DNA of 32,092 bases from Microbacteriaceae bacterium PS02343. GTDB lineage: Bacteria > Actinomycetota > Actinomycetes > Actinomycetales > Microbacteriaceae. Positions within the stretch are counted from its first letter, which is position 1, and the number at the start of each line of letters is the position of its first letter. The notes under the pieces are model-generated. The model was not told the DNA's origin and searched no databases. It was given only the letters and a program-made list of their open reading frames with translations. A program made the position numbers and the translations under genes. Shown piece by piece: positions 24,439 through 31,995 of the stretch. The stretch lies in NCBI GenBank assembly GCA_029959365.1, contig JASCOA010000030.1:1-32092 (forward strand). The letters are read 5' to 3'.

Positions 24439-25242
24439 ATGCGCCCGGAGAACGAGAACGACCTCGCGACCGCGCCGGTGGTGGCGTTCTTCGACGTCGA
24501 CAACACGCTGGTGCGGGGCGCCAGCGCCTACTACATCGGCCGCGGCGCTTGGCGCCAGGGCCACGTGGGCCTGCGCGACCTCATGATGTTCGCCTGGACC
24601 CAGGCCCGCTTCCTCGCCGTCGGCGAGAACCAGCGCCACCTCGCCGGGGTCAAGGAGCGCGCGCTGCAGATCGTGCGCGGCCACCGGCAGGCCGACATCG
24701 TGCACCTCGCCGAGCAGATCTACGACCGCGACATCCTGCCCCGCCTCTGGCCCGAGACCGTGGAGCTCGCCAAGGAGCACCTCGCGCGCGGCCACCAGGT
24801 CTGGCTCGTCACCGCGACACCGCAGATCATCGCCCAGGTCATCGCCGACCGGCTCGGCCTCTCGGGCGCGCTCGGCACGCTCGTCGAGGTCGACGGCGAC
24901 GGCTGCTTCACCGGCCGGCTGCTCGAACCGCCGCTGCACGGCGCGCGCAAGGGCCTCATCGCGCGCGAGATGGTCGAGCGCCTCGGCGCCGACCTCGAGG
25001 AGTGCTGGGCCTACTCCGACTCGATCAACGACCTGCCGCTGCTCGAGGCCGTCGGCAACCGCGTCGTCGTGAACCCGGATGCGGAGCTGGCCGCCAAGGC
25101 CCGCGAGCGCGGCTGGGACGCGCTCACCTTCGCCCGCGACAGCGTCAAGGCCGCCAAGCGCCGGGTGCGCGAGCACACGCGGGTGCACGGACGCCTGCCC
25201 CGAGTCTCCGCGGCCTCGCGACGGGCCGCGCGCGGGGCCTGA
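24439..25242 (+). CDS. HAD-IB family phosphatase (SerB-like)
   Basis: A 267-residue HAD-superfamily phosphohydrolase. Motif I is FFDVDNTLVRG (both catalytic Asp present), motif II lies in VTATPQII, a Lys is in HGARKGLIARE, and motif IV is YSDSINDLPLL. A helical cap between motifs I and II contains GRGAWRQGHVGLRDLMMF. This subgroup includes SerB1/CicA-like proteins; many dephosphorylate phosphoserine or phospholipid-type substrates, but the substrate here is unknown. ATG at 24439 was chosen because TAGGAT ends seven bases upstream; the ATG at 24430 lies within that promoter box and is unlikely to be used. The C-terminal tail is very basic. Confidence 0.87.
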   Translation: MRPENENDLATAPVVAFFDVDNTLVRGASAYYIGRGAWRQGHVGLRDLMMFAWTQARFLAVGENQRHLAGVKERALQIVRGHRQADIVHLAEQIYDRDILPRLWPETVELAKEHLARGHQVWLVTATPQIIAQVIADRLGLSGALGTLVEVDGDGCFTGRLLEPPLHGARKGLIAREMVERLGADLEECWAYSDSINDLPLLEAVGNRVVVNPDAELAAKARERGWDALTFARDSVKAAKRRVREHTRVHGRLPRVSAASRRAARGA

Positions 25243-25262
25243 CGGGCTCGCATCCGCTCGGC

Positions 25263-25730
25263 TCAGGCGCCGTCGCGCCGCTCGGCTCGCGCCTTCGCGG
25301 CCGCGTGCGCCTCGTGCAGCAGCTCGACGGCCAGCGCGGTCGTCGACTCCGCCGGGTTCACGATGGCGATCCAGCCCATCGCGCCGTAGACGGGGTGCGG
25401 ATGCACGGTGTCGGCCAGATCGTGCTCCCGCGGCTGTTCGAGGGCGCGCGGCTCCTCCCCCGTGAGCGCGACGAAGCGCTCCCGTGAGACGTTGACGTTC
25501 AGCCGGAAGCGCCCTCCGCCGAGCCGGGACGCCGTGTCGTCGGGGTAGTCCTTCGTGACGATCGTGGCGAAAGGCTGCACGGTCGTGGGCATGACGCCGT
25601 CGGGTGCGAAGTAGAGGAACGAGTCGCCCCAGGCGAGCTCGGGCAAGCCGCTGCCCTCCCCCGGCACCACGACGAGGATGCCGTCGAGCTCGGCGACGGC
25701 GGCGTGCAGATCGGCGATCGAGGTGCTCAT
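25263..25730 (-). CDS. DUF6194-family protein
   Basis: A 155-residue soluble protein. ELAWGDSFLYFAPDG, PFATIVTKDYPDD, GRFRLNVNVSRERFVAL and HPHPVYGAMGWIAIVNPAES form a pattern I associate with DUF6194, a small actinobacterial family without known activity. No catalytic motif or transmembrane segment is evident. The last 20 residues are charged and Ala-rich. It is downstream of the bS22 terminator on the same strand, and its own promoter would have to lie in the 23 bases between that hairpin and the ATG; CAGGAT just upstream is a weak leaderless candidate. Confidence 0.78.
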   Translation of the reverse strand: MSTSIADLHAAVAELDGILVVVPGEGSGLPELAWGDSFLYFAPDGVMPTTVQPFATIVTKDYPDDTASRLGGGRFRLNVNVSRERFVALTGEEPRALEQPREHDLADTVHPHPVYGAMGWIAIVNPAESTTALAVELLHEAHAAAKARAERRDGA

Positions 25731-25753
25731 GCCCTCATCCTGCGCGATCCCAC

Positions 25754-25785
25754 GAAAAAAGCGCCGGGCCGGACGGCCTGGCGCT
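25754..25785 (-). terminator. Rho-independent terminator of the bS22 gene
   Basis: Read on the minus strand, AGCGCC-GGCCG pairs with CGGCC-GGCGCT (11 bp with one mismatch and a two-base loop), followed by six T residues. It is the best canonical intrinsic terminator in the window, 23 bases after the bS22 stop. Confidence 0.9.
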
Positions 25786-25807
25786 TCGATCGTTCGCGGA
25801 GAAGTGC

Positions 25808-25906
25808 TTACTTCTTGTTGCGACGCTGGTGACGAGTCTTGCGAAGCAGCTTGCGGTGCTTCTTCTTCGCCATGCGCTTGCGACGCTTCTTGATGACGGA
25901 ACCCAT
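25808..25906 (-). CDS. 30S ribosomal protein bS22 (AURKAIP1/COX24 type)
   Basis: A 32-residue, extremely basic protein starting MGSVIKKRRKRMAKKKHRK and ending RRNKK, with more than half of its residues Lys or Arg. This is the small actinobacterial protein formerly called an AURKAIP1/COX24-domain protein and identified in mycobacterial ribosomes as bS22. GAGG lies about eight bases before the ATG, a TAGACT promoter box lies upstream (25976-25981), and a strong terminator follows, so it is a monocistronic, well-expressed unit. Its codon use is visibly less GC-biased than its neighbours (many AAG Lys codons), as expected from its composition. Confidence 0.93.
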   Translation of the reverse strand: MGSVIKKRRKRMAKKKHRKLLRKTRHQRRNKK

Positions 25907-25975
25907 GGGATTACCTCACTGATCGGGTGAATGGACCGGCGGAACCGGGCCGGACCCGGAAAAACACCTCGGAGC

Positions 25976-25981
25976 AGTCTA
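25976..25981 (-). promoter_or_regulatory. -10 box of the bS22 gene
   Basis: TAGACT on the minus strand, about 70 bases before the bS22 start, in the only AT-containing stretch of the 105-base gap. The -35 hexamer is not obvious. The predicted leader of about 65 bases carries a GAGG ribosome-binding site. Confidence 0.45.
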
Positions 25982-26011
25982 GCCCAAGGGAGCTGGGAGA
26001 CCGAACACGGT

Positions 26012-26590
26012 TCAGTCGCGACGGCGGTTGATGCGCTCCTTGAGCCGCTCGACGACCGGCTCGACCCGCTCGGCGACCTTCTCGACGAAGGGCTCGACCG
26101 ACTCGGCGACCCTGCCCGCGACCGGCTCGACGCGGTGCAGCACGGGCTCGACGACGCGCGAGTTCGCCTCGGCGAGGGCGCGGCCCAGCGCGCTGCCGAC
26201 CTCGGCCGGCTCGGGCAGGCGCTCGGCGGCGCGGCGCAGCGGATCGGGGATGCGCTCGCCCGCCCAGGCGGTGAAGACGGCGGAGTCCTGCTGGTGCGCG
26301 AGCCCCGTGATGCTCGCCTCGAGGAAGGGCTCGACCCACTCGCCCAGGCCGTCGAGGGCCTCGGGCACGAGGCGGAAGACGCGCTGCGCACCCTCGCCCT
26401 CGGCCTGCACGAGGCCGCCCTCGACGAGGCGGCCGAGGTGCCGGTTGACCGACTGCGTGGTGAGGTCGAGGAAGGCGACGAGCTCGGCGGTGGTCGCCTC
26501 GCCGTTGCCGCCGGGACCGCTCGCCTGCAGGAGGAACTCGAGGATCGCGCGACGGTTCGCGTCGGCGATGATGTCGAAGATGTCGGCCAT
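26012..26590 (-). CDS. Winged-helix (ArsR-like) regulator with C-terminal 11-residue repeats
   Basis: A 192-residue protein. Residues 1-80 form an ArsR/HTH_20-type winged helix (MADIFDIIADANRRAILEFLL, then TTAELVAFLDLTTQSVNRHLGRLVEGGLVQ). No metal-binding Cys cluster is present. The C-terminal 45 residues carry tandem units VEPVAGRVAES, VEPFVEKVAER and VEPVVERLKER, preceded by VEPVLHR, predicting a long amphipathic helix of the kind that lies on membranes or pairs in coiled coils. The start has a leaderless box TAGCCT six bases upstream. It is divergent from the potassium transporter genes, which it might regulate; that is inference. Confidence 0.8.
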   Translation of the reverse strand: MADIFDIIADANRRAILEFLLQASGPGGNGEATTAELVAFLDLTTQSVNRHLGRLVEGGLVQAEGEGAQRVFRLVPEALDGLGEWVEPFLEASITGLAHQQDSAVFTAWAGERIPDPLRRAAERLPEPAEVGSALGRALAEANSRVVEPVLHRVEPVAGRVAESVEPFVEKVAERVEPVVERLKERINRRRD

Positions 26591-26596
26591 GACCTA

Positions 26597-26602
26597 AGGC
26601 TA
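26597..26602 (-). promoter_or_regulatory. Leaderless -10 box of the winged-helix gene
   Basis: TAGCCT on the minus strand lies six bases before ATG 26590. There is no Shine-Dalgarno sequence. The short divergent gap also has to serve the ktrB side. Confidence 0.5.
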
Positions 26603-26686
26603 GCGATGCGGCTGGGGAGTACCATGACGACGCGTCGCGCCGATCCCGGCCGGCCGAGCCGCTCTCACGTGGGAGATGTCGTCCGC

Positions 26687-28129
26687 ATGGCAGTCCGTCG
26701 CCGTGGCGCACCGGGGAACCCGACCGCCGACCGCCCTCTCGCGGCCCGCGTCAGCGACGCCGTCGAGGACTTCGCAGCCCACCGCCCCGCCCGCTTCGCG
26801 ATCGGCATCTTCACCGGCCTGATCCTGCTCTTCACGTTCCTGCTCTGCCTGCCGATCTCCTCCACGGCCCGCGGGTGGACGCCCTTCGTCGACGCGCTCT
26901 TCACCGCCGTCTCCGCCATCTGCGTCACCGGCCTCGCGACCGTCGAGATGGCGACGCACTGGACCACCTTCGGCAACGTGATCATCCTGATCGCGCTGCA
27001 GGTCGGCGGCATCGGCGTGCTCACACTCGCGAGCATCATGGGCTTGATCGTCGCCAAGCGGCTCGGGCTGCGGCAGAAGCTGCTCGCGGTCGGCGACAAC
27101 TCCCCCATGCGCGTGCACCGGCCGGTGGCCGAGAGCCAGGCCCTCAAGCTCGGCGAGATCGGCGGCCTGCTCGCGACCGTCGCGATCGGCACGCTCATCA
27201 TCGAGGGCGCGCTGACGCTGCTCATCTTCCCGGCGCTGCTCATCGAAGGCTTCGACCCCTGGACCGCCGCGTGGCAGTCCTTCTACCTGGCGGCCTCGGC
27301 GTTCACGAACACCGGCTTCACGCCGCACGCCGACGGTATGGCGCTCTTCGCCGACGACCCCTACATGCTCGGCGTCATCGCGCTCGGCGTCTTCCTCGGC
27401 AGCGTCGGCTTCCCCGTCATCTTCGCGCTGGCGCGGTACGTCAAGAAGCGCGGCCGCCTCGCCCTGCACGTCAAGCTCACCCTGGTGACCACGGGCATCC
27501 TCATCGTGCTCGGCGCCCTCGCGATCACGGTGCTCGAATGGAGCAACGGCGCCACCCTCGGCGGCCAGGAGGGGTGGTTCCGACCGATCACGGGCACCTT
27601 CCTGTCGATCATGACCCGCTCGGGCGGCTTCTCGACGGTCGACATCCACGAGATGAACGGCTCGAGCCTGCTCATCATGGACATGCTCATGTTCGTCGGC
27701 GGCGGCTCGGCCTCCACGGCCGGCGGCATCAAGGTGACGACCCTCGCCATCCTCTTCATCGCCGCCTTCGCCGAGGCCCGCGGCGACAACGACATGCAGG
27801 CCTTCGACCGACGCATCCCCAACGACGTGCTGCGCCTCGCGGTCAGCGTCGTGCTCTGGGGCGCCACGATCGTGGCGACCTCGACGGTGGCGCTGCTGCA
27901 GATCACCAAGGCGCCGCTCGACTACGTGCTCTTCGACGCGATCAGCGCCTTCGCGACCTCGGGGCTCACCACCGGTCTCACGGAGTCGCTGCCCGACGAG
28001 GGCAAGTACATCCTCGCCGCCACCATGTGGGCCGGTCGCGTTGGTACCGTGACCCTGGCGGCCGCCCTGGCCGCGAGCCAGCGCGCCCAGCTGTTCCGGC
28101 GCGCCGAAGAGAGGCCCCTCGTTGGTTGA
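26687..28129 (+). CDS. ktrB: TrkH/KtrB-type potassium transporter membrane subunit
   Basis: A 480-residue K+-translocating membrane protein of the SKT superfamily with four M1-P-M2 repeats. Pore segments are visible in FTAVSAICVTGLAT, LAASAFTNTGFTPHA, IMTRSGGFSTVD and ISAFATSGLTTGLT, each with the conserved Gly of the selectivity filter. The scaffold is closer to KtrB than to long TrkH. It functions with the TrkA/KtrA protein encoded next, whose TTG start overlaps this stop by eight bases. ATG 26687 is preferred because it leaves room for the divergent promoters and gives a usual length. ATG 26624, 21 codons longer with GGGGAG four bases upstream, is a real alternative. Confidence 0.88.
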   Translation: MAVRRRGAPGNPTADRPLAARVSDAVEDFAAHRPARFAIGIFTGLILLFTFLLCLPISSTARGWTPFVDALFTAVSAICVTGLATVEMATHWTTFGNVIILIALQVGGIGVLTLASIMGLIVAKRLGLRQKLLAVGDNSPMRVHRPVAESQALKLGEIGGLLATVAIGTLIIEGALTLLIFPALLIEGFDPWTAAWQSFYLAASAFTNTGFTPHADGMALFADDPYMLGVIALGVFLGSVGFPVIFALARYVKKRGRLALHVKLTLVTTGILIVLGALAITVLEWSNGATLGGQEGWFRPITGTFLSIMTRSGGFSTVDIHEMNGSSLLIMDMLMFVGGGSASTAGGIKVTTLAILFIAAFAEARGDNDMQAFDRRIPNDVLRLAVSVVLWGATIVATSTVALLQITKAPLDYVLFDAISAFATSGLTTGLTESLPDEGKYILAATMWAGRVGTVTLAAALAASQRAQLFRRAEERPLVG

Positions 28130-28793
28130 ACGCATCGCGCACGACGCACCCGTGCTCATCATCGGCCTGGGACGCTTCGGCGCCGCGACCGCCGGGCAGC
28201 TCGAGCGGCTCGACCGCGACGTGCTCGCGGTCGACACCGACGAGGTGCTCGTGCAGAAGTGGGCCGAGCGCGTGACGCACACCGTGCAGGCCGACGCCCG
28301 CAACATCGACGCGCTGCGCCAGATCGGCGCCCAGGACTTCTCCATCGCGGTCGTCGCCGTCGGCTCGTCGATCGAGGCGAGCGTGCTCATCACGGCCAAC
28401 CTCGTCGACCTGAAGATCCCGCAGATCTGGGCGAAGGCGATCAGCCAGTCGCACGGCAAGATCCTCGCGCGCATCGGCGCCAACCACGTGATCTACCCCG
28501 AGGCCGAGGCCGGCGAGCGCGTCGCGCACCTCGTCTCGGGCCGCATGCTCGACTTCATCGAGTTCGACGACGACTTCGCCATCGTCAAGATGTACCCGCC
28601 GAAGGCGATCCGCGGCATGAGCCTCAACGACTCCGGCATCCGCACGAAGCACCGCCTCACGGTCGTCGGCGTGAAGAGCCCCGGCAAGGAGTTCACCTAC
28701 GCCACGCCCGACACCGTCATCTCGAACCACGACCTCATCATCGTGAGCGGCAACTCGCACGACATCGAGAAGTTCGCGGGTCTGCAGAGCTGA
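28122..28793 (+). CDS. ktrA: TrkA/KtrA-type potassium channel regulatory subunit
   Basis: A 223-residue cytoplasmic RCK protein. The N-terminal nucleotide-binding fold starts IIGLGRFGAATAGQLERLDRDVLAVDTDE, and the C-terminal TrkA_C domain includes IVKMYPPKAIRGMSLNDSGIRTKHRLTVVGVKSPG. As a single RCK unit it resembles KtrA, which forms an octameric ring gating KtrB in response to ATP/ADP. The TTG start at 28122 was chosen because GAGAGG lies about seven bases upstream and no ATG or GTG is available before the conserved fold. It overlaps ktrB by eight bases, a usual arrangement for this pair. Confidence 0.9.
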   Translation: MVERIAHDAPVLIIGLGRFGAATAGQLERLDRDVLAVDTDEVLVQKWAERVTHTVQADARNIDALRQIGAQDFSIAVVAVGSSIEASVLITANLVDLKIPQIWAKAISQSHGKILARIGANHVIYPEAEAGERVAHLVSGRMLDFIEFDDDFAIVKMYPPKAIRGMSLNDSGIRTKHRLTVVGVKSPGKEFTYATPDTVISNHDLIIVSGNSHDIEKFAGLQS

Positions 28794-28794
28794 C

Positions 28795-28814
28795 CGGCTC
28801 AGGCGCCGGAGCCG
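28795..28814 (+). terminator. Candidate terminator after ktrA
   Basis: CGGCTC (28795-28800), an eight-base loop, GAGCCG (28809-28814), beginning right after the ktrA stop. The stem is short and lacks a T tract. The rest of the gap to 28968 holds scattered GC-rich repeats and one GCATCCGC word, but no convincing gene. Confidence 0.4.
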
Positions 28815-28968
28815 TCGCTCCCCGATGACGCAGCCTCGGCGCAGCCGGGCGTCGCCTCTGGAACGCCTCTGACGCATCCGCTCGGGCGCAGTGCGCTCAG
28901 CTGCGGCGCGCCCCGACGTCGGGAACGGAGCTGAAGCTGCGCCGCCGAGGCGGCATCGAGCATGGCGC

Positions 28969-29802
28969 TCAGCCGGCGGCGAGCTCCTTCGCGCGGGCGA
29001 TGGCGGCCTCGGCGGAGGCCTCGAAGAGGTCGGCGAGCCCGGCGCCCTCGAGCACGGCGATGGCGCGCTCGGTGGTGCCCTTGGGGCTCGTGACGCGGCG
29101 GCGCAGCTCGGCGGGCGGCAGACCCTCGTGGGCGAGCAGCTCGCTCGCACCGCGGAAGGTCGCGTCGACGAGCACGCTCGCCTGGGCCTCGTCGAAGCCG
29201 AGCCGGCGGGCCGCCTCGCGGTACTGCTCGATGAGGAAGAAGACGTAGGCGGGGCCCGAGCCCGAGATAGCGCTCAGCGCGTCGATCTGCGACTCCGGCA
29301 GCTCCACGACCTCGCCGACGGTGGCGAAGACGGATGCGGCGAGCGCCGCCTGCTCGGCCGTCACGCTCGAGCCGGCGCTCACGCCCGTGACCCCGAGGCG
29401 CACGACGGAGGGGGTGTTCGGCATCGCGCGCAGCACGGCGGTGCCCGCGGGCAGCCGGGCCTCGATGGAGGCGGTCGTGACGCCGGCGGCGACGCTGACG
29501 ACGATCGCGCCGGGCTCGAGCGCATCGGCGATCTCGCTCGCGAGGTCGAGGATGCCGACCGGCTTCACGGCCAGCAGCACGACGCTCGCGCCCCGCACGG
29601 CCTCGAGGTTGCCGCCGGGCTCGACCTCGGTGGCGTAGGAGGCGACGGCGTCGCTGCGCAGCGCATCCGCCTTGGCCGTCGAGCGGTTGGTGACGCGCAG
29701 ACCGCCCTCGACGACGACCGAGGGATCGAGCAGTCCGCTCAGGATCGCACCGCCCATCGATCCGGTTCCGAGGATGGCGATGGCGGGGAGCGTCGTGGTC
29801 AC
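28969..29802 (-). CDS. proC: Pyrroline-5-carboxylate reductase
   Basis: A 277-residue enzyme that reduces 1-pyrroline-5-carboxylate to L-proline with NAD(P)H in the cytoplasm, the last step of proline biosynthesis. The N-terminal Rossmann motif is ILGTGSMGGAIL, with VVLLAVKPVGI and RAMPNTPSVVRLGVTGVS in the middle. The C-terminal dimerisation and active-site domain carries ISGSGPAYVFFLIE and RRRVTSPKGTTERAI. Length and motifs are standard. The GTG start at 29802 has the leaderless box TAGGAT six bases upstream. It is divergent from a cation diffusion facilitator gene. Confidence 0.95.
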   Translation of the reverse strand: MTTTLPAIAILGTGSMGGAILSGLLDPSVVVEGGLRVTNRSTAKADALRSDAVASYATEVEPGGNLEAVRGASVVLLAVKPVGILDLASEIADALEPGAIVVSVAAGVTTASIEARLPAGTAVLRAMPNTPSVVRLGVTGVSAGSSVTAEQAALAASVFATVGEVVELPESQIDALSAISGSGPAYVFFLIEQYREAARRLGFDEAQASVLVDATFRGASELLAHEGLPPAELRRRVTSPKGTTERAIAVLEGAGLADLFEASAEAAIARAKELAAG

Positions 29803-29808
29803 CGGACC

Positions 29809-29833
29809 ATCCTAGGAAGCGCGGCAATAGGAT
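29809..29833. promoter_or_regulatory. Divergent promoters of proC and the cation transporter gene
   Basis: On the minus strand TAGGAT (29809-29814) lies six bases before the proC GTG, a leaderless arrangement. On the plus strand TAGGAT (29828-29833) lies 28 bases before the transporter ATG, which has its own GGAAGGAG Shine-Dalgarno site. Confidence 0.5.
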
Positions 29834-29861
29834 CGGATGATCCGAGCGGAAGGAGCTGCGC

Positions 29862-30824
29862 ATGAGCGCATCCGGCGGCAGCAAGGCCATCATCGCGGCA
29901 CTCGTGGCGAACCTCGGCATCGCCGTGACCAAGTTCGCGGCGTGGCTGTTCTCGGGCTCGGCGTCGATGCTCGCCGAGGGCGTGCACTCCCTCGCCGACT
30001 CCGGCAACCAGCTGCTGCTGCTGCTCGGCGGCAAACGGGCCCGCAAGGCCGCCGACGCGGAGCACCCCTTCGGCTACGGCCGGGCCCGCTACCTCTACGC
30101 CTTCATCGTGTCGATCATCCTGTTCACGGTGGGCGGCATGTTCAGCGTCTACGAGGGCGTCGACAAGCTGCAGAACCCGCACGAGCTCGAGAACGTCTGG
30201 CTGCCCATCGTGGTGCTGCTCATCGCGATCGCGCTCGAGGGCAACTCGCTGCGCACCGCGGTCAAGGAGTCGAAGCCGCTCAAGGGCGACCGCAGCTGGT
30301 TCCAGTTCATCCGCACCGCGAAGGCACCCGAGCTGCCGGTCGTGCTGCTCGAGGACGCCGCGGCGCTCACCGGCCTGGTGCTCGCGCTCAGCGGCGTCGG
30401 CCTCTCCGTGATCACGGGTGACGCGATCTTCGACGCGCTCGGCACGATCGCGATCGGCCTGCTGCTCATCGCCGTCGCGGTGCTGCTGGGCGTCGAGACC
30501 GCCAGCCTGCTCATCGGCGAGGGCGCGGTTCCCGCGGACGTGACGCGCATCCGCACCGCGATCCTGGCCGGCGACGAGGCCAAGAGCATCATCCACATGA
30601 AGACGCTGCACCTCGGCCCCGACGAGCTCATGGTCGGCGCCAAGATCGCGATGTCGGCGTCGAAGCGGCTCAGCCAGATCTCGGCCGACGTCAACGCGAT
30701 CGAGGCGCGCATCCGCGAGGCCGTGCCGCTCGCGACCGTCGTCTACATCGAGCCCGACGTGTACGTGAACCCGCGTGCCGTGCAGCCGGCCACCGACGCG
30801 ATCGTCATCCGCGCCGCCGACTGA
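29862..30824 (+). CDS. Cation diffusion facilitator family transporter
   Basis: A 320-residue CDF-family metal exporter, probably exchanging Zn2+, Fe2+ or Mn2+ for protons across the cytoplasmic membrane. There are about six transmembrane helices. The TM2 metal site is in AEGVHSLADSGNQ (HxxxD) and the TM5 site in VLLEDAAALTGL. The motif AEHPFGYGRARYLYAF is characteristic of a CDF subgroup. The C-terminal region (from about residue 225) is the cytoplasmic ferredoxin-like dimerisation domain, with metal-coordinating His in IIHMKTLHLGPDE. GGAAGGAG lies six bases before the ATG. Metal specificity cannot be read with confidence. Confidence 0.9.
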   Translation: MSASGGSKAIIAALVANLGIAVTKFAAWLFSGSASMLAEGVHSLADSGNQLLLLLGGKRARKAADAEHPFGYGRARYLYAFIVSIILFTVGGMFSVYEGVDKLQNPHELENVWLPIVVLLIAIALEGNSLRTAVKESKPLKGDRSWFQFIRTAKAPELPVVLLEDAAALTGLVLALSGVGLSVITGDAIFDALGTIAIGLLLIAVAVLLGVETASLLIGEGAVPADVTRIRTAILAGDEAKSIIHMKTLHLGPDELMVGAKIAMSASKRLSQISADVNAIEARIREAVPLATVVYIEPDVYVNPRAVQPATDAIVIRAAD

Positions 30825-30825
30825 T

Positions 30826-30839
30826 CCCAGTCTGCTGGG
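30826..30839. terminator. Weak hairpin between convergent genes
   Basis: CCCAG-TCTG-CTGGG, a 5-bp stem immediately after the transporter stop and 18 bases from the end of tadA. It is the only structure in the 32-base convergent gap, so it may serve both genes. Confidence 0.35.
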
Positions 30840-30856
30840 CGGTCCAGCGGATGCGG

Positions 30857-31321
30857 TCAGCGACGCCCTGCGAAGAAGTCCGTGAGCAGCGCCGCGCACT
30901 CCTCGGCGCGCACCCCGCCGTAGACCTCGGCGCGCTGCGGCAGCCGTCGCTCGCGCAGCAGGTCGAGCACGCCGCCGGCGGCGCCCGCCTTGTCGTCCCA
31001 CGCGCCGAAGACGACCGTCGGCACCCGGGCCGCCAGGATCGCCCCGGCGCACATCGGGCAGGGCTCGAGCGTGACGACCAGCGTGGTGCCCGCGAGCTGC
31101 CAATCGCCGGTCGCGGCGGCGGCCTGGCGCATCGCCACGATCTCGGCGTGCGCCGTCGGGTCCTGATGCAGCTCGCGCTCGTTGCGACCGCGGCCGATCA
31201 CCCGGCCGGACGCGTCCAGCACGATCGCGCCCACCGGCACGTCCTCGCTCGCGAGCGCCGAGCGCGCCTCGGCGAGGGCCTCGTCCATCCAGGCCTCGAA
31301 GCGGGCGGGAGCGGCGGTCAT
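30857..31321 (-). CDS. tadA: tRNA-specific adenosine-34 deaminase
   Basis: A 154-residue zinc deaminase that converts adenosine-34 to inosine in the anticodon of tRNA-Arg(ACG), allowing it to read several CGN codons. The catalytic motif TAHAEIVAM (His and Glu) and the zinc-binding [10 protein letters not shown] (two Cys) are intact, with [20 protein letters not shown] at the N-terminus. Length is normal. GGGAGG lies about eight bases before the ATG. It is divergent from upp with 41 bases between. Other cytidine/guanine deaminases share the fold, but the EDVPVGA--- and [15 protein letters not shown] segments favour TadA. Confidence 0.92.
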   Translation of the reverse strand: MTAAPARFEAWMDEALAEARSALASEDVPVGAIVLDASGRVIGRGRNERELHQDPTAHAEIVAMRQAAAATGDWQLAGTTLVVTLEPCPMCAGAILAARVPTVVFGAWDDKAGAAGGVLDLLRERRLPQRAEVYGGVRAEECAALLTDFFAGRR

Positions 31322-31350
31322 CGCGGCATCCTCCCGAGGGCTCGACCAAG

Positions 31351-31365
31351 TACCCTGAGCCTATG
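31351..31365 (+). promoter_or_regulatory. Leaderless promoter of upp
   Basis: TACCCT (31351-31356) lies six bases before ATG 31363, with no Shine-Dalgarno sequence. It fits the TANNNT-N6-8-start pattern found repeatedly in this window. Confidence 0.5.
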
Positions 31366-31995
31366 CGAGTCCACGTTGCCGACCACCCGCTCATCACCCA
31401 CAAACTGACGGTGCTCCGCGACAAGAACACGACGTCGCCCAGCTTCCGCGCCCTCACCGAGGAGCTCGTCACCCTGCTCGCCTACGAGGCCACGCGCGAG
31501 GTGCGCGTCGAGCCCGTGGAGATCGAGACCCCGGTCACGAAGACGGTCGGCATCGCGCTCAGCGACCCGAAGCCGCTCATCGTGCCGATCCTGCGCGCGG
31601 GCCTCGGCATGCTCGAGGGCATGGTCAAGCTGCTGCCGAGCGCCGAGGTCGGCTTCCTCGGCATGGTGCGCGACGAGGAGACCCTGCAGCCCACCACCTA
31701 CGCCGAGCGCCTGCCCGAGAACCTCTCCGGCCGCCAGTGCTACGTGATCGATCCCATGCTCGCGACCGGCGGCTCGCTCATCGCCGCCATCGACTTCCTG
31801 CTGCAGCGCGGAGCGGATGAGGTCATCGCCGTCTGCCTGCTCGGCGCCCCCGAGGGCCTCGAGGCCGTGAAGGCGGCGACCGAGGGCAAGAACGTGACGA
31901 TCGTGCTCGGCGCGGTCGACGAGAGGCTCAACGAGCACGGCTACATCGTGCCCGGACTCGGCGACGCGGGCGACCGGCTGTACGGACTGGTCTGA
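31363..31995 (+). CDS. upp: Uracil phosphoribosyltransferase
   Basis: A 210-residue salvage enzyme converting uracil and PRPP to [26 protein letters not shown] is the standard N-terminus. [14 protein letters not shown] follows, then the PRPP-binding loop [16 protein letters not shown], and the uracil-binding C-terminus [15 protein letters not shown]. The length is normal and every signature is intact. A leaderless promoter box precedes the ATG. It is divergent from tadA, a neighbour relationship common in Actinobacteria. After its stop the window degenerates into G/C runs. Confidence 0.96.
   Translation: MRVHVADHPLITHKLTVLRDKNTTSPSFRALTEELVTLLAYEATREVRVEPVEIETPVTKTVGIALSDPKPLIVPILRAGLGMLEGMVKLLPSAEVGFLGMVRDEETLQPTTYAERLPENLSGRQCYVIDPMLATGGSLIAAIDFLLQRGADEVIAVCLLGAPEGLEAVKAATEGKNVTIVLGAVDERLNEHGYIVPGLGDAGDRLYGLV

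Noticed and set aside
25931-26623. Very long N-terminal extension of ktrB
   Set aside because: It is antisense to the winged-helix gene and lacks membrane features; the transporter begins after 26624.
28799-28964. Possible minus-strand gene between ktrA and proC
   Set aside because: About 53 codons of Arg/Ser/Ala-rich translation with no ribosome-binding site and no family pattern; looks like non-coding GC-rich DNA.
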